Shown: positions 61,554 to 64,000 of the stretch, piece by piece
Layout: every line of letters starts with the position of its first letter
Numbering within the stretch: position 1 is the first letter of the stretch
Source of the DNA: JAICTV01 sp035634055
GTDB taxonomy: Bacteria > Planctomycetota > Phycisphaerae > Tepidisphaerales > Tepidisphaeraceae
Direction of reading: 5' to 3'
Assembly (NCBI GenBank): GCA_035634055.1
Contig: DASQDR010000116.1
Span: forward strand, 9,081 to 73,080
Length of the DNA stretch: 64,000 bases
Made by a program: the position numbers and the translations under genes
The notes under the pieces: generated by a model
What the model was told of the DNA's origin: nothing
The model's input: only the letters and a program-made list of their open reading frames with translations
The model's database searches: none

Positions 61554-62069
61554 TCTGCCACCGCCGCCGGCCACCGGGGGACCGGCAAAAATCGCCCTTT
61601 CAGGCTGCTGATCGGCTCTTTATGACGCCCGCGCAACTTCTGCTGGAAAATAATCTGCTGGCGACGCAGAGTCCCGGCCGCCGTTCGCACGCGCGGGCGT
61701 CCGGTAAGAAATGTAAGCCACTGACGCAATTATTCATCATCCCTGAACGGGGAAGGGTAAGGCGAATTACTCCGTTAGCCCTGACTCGCGGTTGAGGGGC
61801 GGTGGCGCGTCGGCATCAGGCGGGACGAGACGCGCGGCCGCCGGGTGGAAATAGGGTGCCGCCGGTGTCGCGTTCGGGCCGCGTCGCAGCCGTCGCTGCC
61901 GTTAGTTGCGGTCGCGAACTGCCCCGCCTGCCCGGCCGTAAAACCTGATGCACTGGGAATAACTCCTTCGGCGCGGCGTCCTTACCCGCGCGTCCGGCTT
62001 TATTCGCCGCTGGCGGCCGCGGCAGGATTGCAGCGGCGAGGGACGCGAGTCATCTTGGTACAAGCACCT
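61554..62069. other. Gene-free region upstream of the second PEP-CTERM gene
   Basis: About 515 bases without a recognisable gene; somewhat AT-richer around 61640-61770 (AAAATAATCTG, AATTATTCATCATCC). It should hold the promoter and leader of the PEP-CTERM gene at 62070, and an upstream activator site for the sigma-54 promoter may be present. No clear operator, terminator or repeat was found. Confidence 0.3.
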
Positions 62070-64000
62070 GTGACGAAACTCCTCCCCCGGGCTCTCGGTC
62101 TACTCGCGGCCGCCGTCGCGTCCCAGCGCGCGCAGGCGCAGCTCGTCTACGAGCCATTTGCCTACCCAGTCGCCAGTGCCCTCGACAACCAGATCAACCC
62201 GGGGAACGGGCAGGCGTGGTCGCGGATGGGCACGGGCGACGACATCGCCCTTACCGCCGGCAACCTCCCCTATGCCGGGCTGGCGCCCGCGAGCGGCAAC
62301 AGCGCCTTCCTGAGCGGCTCGGGCAGGTCGCAGCGCCTGAGCCTCGGTGCCCCGATCTCCAGCGGCACCACGTACTACTCGCTGTCGTTCCAGGTGACGA
62401 CGCTGGGCGCCATGGAGACGTTGCCGGCGTTCGTCGCCGGCTTCAGCAACGGCTCGGGCACGAGCGGGACGCAGCCGCAGACGGTCGGCACGCGCCTGTA
62501 CCTCCGGCGAGGGTCGCAGGAGAACACCTTCAACGTCGGCGTCTCCAAGAACTCCAGCAACGTCGCGGACATCGCCTTCGACGCCACCGATTTCGCGCTG
62601 AACACCCCGATCTTCGTCGTTGGCAGCTACGCCATCAACGGGAGCATCGCGGGGAGCGACGACCAGGCGAAGCTCTGGATCAACCCGACGGCGCTGGGCG
62701 CGGCCGCTGCGCCGGCGGGCTCGGCGCCCGGCTCGCCGGTGCTGAGCGCGCCGGTCGCGGGGACGGATCTGCTGTCGGCGGGCGCGCCGTCGCTGCGGGG
62801 GTTCGTGCTGCGGCAGGACGTGCCGGACGTGCCGGGCGTGCAGGTGGACGAACTGCGCGTTGCCAACACGTGGGCGCAGGTCACGCCGCCTGCCGGCATC
62901 ACCTGGACCGGCGAAACCGACGGCACGTGGTCGACGCCCGCCCGCTGGTCCACCGGGGCGGTGCCGAACGACCCATCGTCCTTCGTGAACTTTCCGTCGG
63001 CCAATAACGCGGCGCGGACGGTGACGGTCGATGCGCCGGTCTCGCTGCGCACGATCAACTTCACCGGCACCGCCGCTTACACCATCGGGGCCAGCGCAGG
63101 CGGGTCGGTCAACTTCTCCGGCAGCAGCGCGATCAACGTGCTGGCCGCCGGCAACCACACGATCGCGGCGCCGGTGAACCTGAGCGACAACCTGCTGGCC
63201 AGCGTGCGCTCCGGCAGCACGTTGACCGTCAGCGGCGACCTCTCGTCCGGCGGGTTCTCCCTTACCAAGGCGGGGGCGGGGACGCTCCAACTGCGAAATG
63301 CGCGGGTGGACGAACTCAACGTTTCCGGCGGGCGCGTGAACATCCTGCCCAACGGCAGCACCACCGGCGTGAGCAAGGTGAAGTCGCTGGCGGTCAACGG
63401 TCCGGTCGCGTCGCTGGACCTGGTCAACAACGACCTGATCATCGACTACACCGGCGCCAGCCCGCTCGGCACGCTCGACGGCTCGACGTACACCGGCGTG
63501 ACCGGCTCGATCCAGTCCGGCCGAAACGCCGGCGCGTGGAACGGCGCCGGCATCCTCGCCAGCCAGGCCGCCGCCGCCAACCCCGCCGTCCCCACCACGC
63601 TCGGCGTCGCCGAGGCGGCGAAGGTGCTGGGCCTGAGCGGGTCGCAGACGGCAATGTGGCGCGGGCAGATCGTTGACGCCACGTCGCTGCTGTTGAAGTA
63701 CACCTACGCCGGCGACGCGGACCTTAACGGGAAGATCAACGGGGACGACTATTTCCTCATCGACAGCCACGTCGCCGCCGCCGCCGCCGCCGGAAACGTC
63801 AGCTACTACCACGGCGATTTCAACTACGACGGCAAGATCAACGGCGACGACTACTTTCTGATCGACAGCAACGTGGGCGGGCAGGGCACGCCGATGGCAG
63901 AGGGCGTCTTTGACGCCTCGCCGGCGGTCGGCGAAGCCGTCGCGTCCGTCCCCGAGCCCGCGTCGCTGGCGGGGGCGGTTGCCGTCGCGGCTGCGATGGT
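62070..64000 (+). CDS. PEP-CTERM protein with dockerin-like tail (3' end outside window)
   Basis: 643 visible residues of a secreted protein. GTG at 62070 begins a signal peptide (LLPRALGLLAAAVASQRAQAQ). A concanavalin-like domain covers about residues 30-280, with typical strands such as YEPFAYPVASALDNQINPG. A beta-helix-like part with one autotransporter-type repeat (TKAGAGTLQLRNARV) follows. Then comes the same linker and dockerin-like pair as in the other proteins (GKINGDDYFLID twice). The window ends within the PEP-CTERM segment (VPEPASLAGAVAVAAAM). It is therefore complete except for the basic tail. Function not known. Confidence 0.83.
   Translation, partial: MTKLLPRALGLLAAAVASQRAQAQLVYEPFAYPVASALDNQINPGNGQAWSRMGTGDDIALTAGNLPYAGLAPASGNSAFLSGSGRSQRLSLGAPISSGTTYYSLSFQVTTLGAMETLPAFVAGFSNGSGTSGTQPQTVGTRLYLRRGSQENTFNVGVSKNSSNVADIAFDATDFALNTPIFVVGSYAINGSIAGSDDQAKLWINPTALGAAAAPAGSAPGSPVLSAPVAGTDLLSAGAPSLRGFVLRQDVPDVPGVQVDELRVANTWAQVTPPAGITWTGETDGTWSTPARWSTGAVPNDPSSFVNFPSANNAARTVTVDAPVSLRTINFTGTAAYTIGASAGGSVNFSGSSAINVLAAGNHTIAAPVNLSDNLLASVRSGSTLTVSGDLSSGGFSLTKAGAGTLQLRNARVDELNVSGGRVNILPNGSTTGVSKVKSLAVNGPVASLDLVNNDLIIDYTGASPLGTLDGSTYTGVTGSIQSGRNAGAWNGAGILASQAAAANPAVPTTLGVAEAAKVLGLSGSQTAMWRGQIVDATSLLLKYTYAGDADLNGKINGDDYFLIDSHVAAAAAAGNVSYYHGDFNYDGKINGDDYFLIDSNVGGQGTPMAEGVFDASPAVGEAVASVPEPASLAGAVAVAAAM

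Overview
The window is high-GC, gene-dense bacterial DNA, most likely from a planctomycete of the class Phycisphaerae (Tepidisphaera/Humisphaera-like). The grounds are PEP-CTERM sorting signals, LEPR-XLL-type N-termini, a dockerin-like tail built on GDDYFxID, prepilin-type N-termini with a C-terminal H-x-DG signature, a phenylalanyl-tRNA synthetase beta subunit without its OB-fold domain, an enlarged RNase HII, many Tat-type signals and frequent TTG/GTG starts. The assignment rests on protein features, not on a marker-gene search.

Region 1 (1-8.1 kb): the 5' part of a Gfo/Idh/MocA oxidoreductase, a giant PEP-CTERM autotransporter-repeat protein with its own terminator, a 0.5 kb AT-richer region with five TTTCAC hexamers, and a divergent pseudopilin-like protein. 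Region 2 (8.2-32.8 kb): a carbohydrate-degradation locus on the + strand with a PL11 rhamnogalacturonan lyase, GH29, two GH43, a second GH29, GH97, a convergent XylR-type regulator, GH2, and two divergent PL11-like proteins. Region 3 (33-41 kb): housekeeping genes (pheT, rnhB, tRNA-Asp, peroxiredoxin-DsbA pair), an orphan PhnD-like protein and a secreted FG-GAP/RTX protein. Region 4 (41.6-52.4 kb): two small membrane proteins (one CPBP-type), a GH51 arabinofuranosidase with a YtfQ-like sugar-binding lipoprotein and a MocA oxidoreductase, then a minus-strand PL26 exo-rhamnogalacturonan lyase followed by an MFS transporter. Region 5 (52.5-61.5 kb): tRNA-Thr with a truncated HTH gene beside it, HAD phosphatase, CPA2 antiporter with universal-stress-like tail, NUDIX hydrolase, rhomboid protease, thrC, dapB and a 40-residue membrane protein behind a good sigma-54 site. 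Region 6 (62-64 kb): a second PEP-CTERM protein cut by the window end.

Together regions 2 and 4 look like a dispersed rhamnogalacturonan-I (pectin) utilisation system. PL11 and PL26 would cut the backbone, GH51/GH43 the arabinan, GH2/GH97 galactosyl and GH29 fucosyl side groups. The YtfQ-like protein and the MFS carrier are candidate uptake components, and the XylR-type protein a candidate regulator. Five secreted proteins in the window end in the same two-repeat dockerin-like module although they carry two different surface signals (LEPR-XLL at the N-terminus or PEP-CTERM at the C-terminus).
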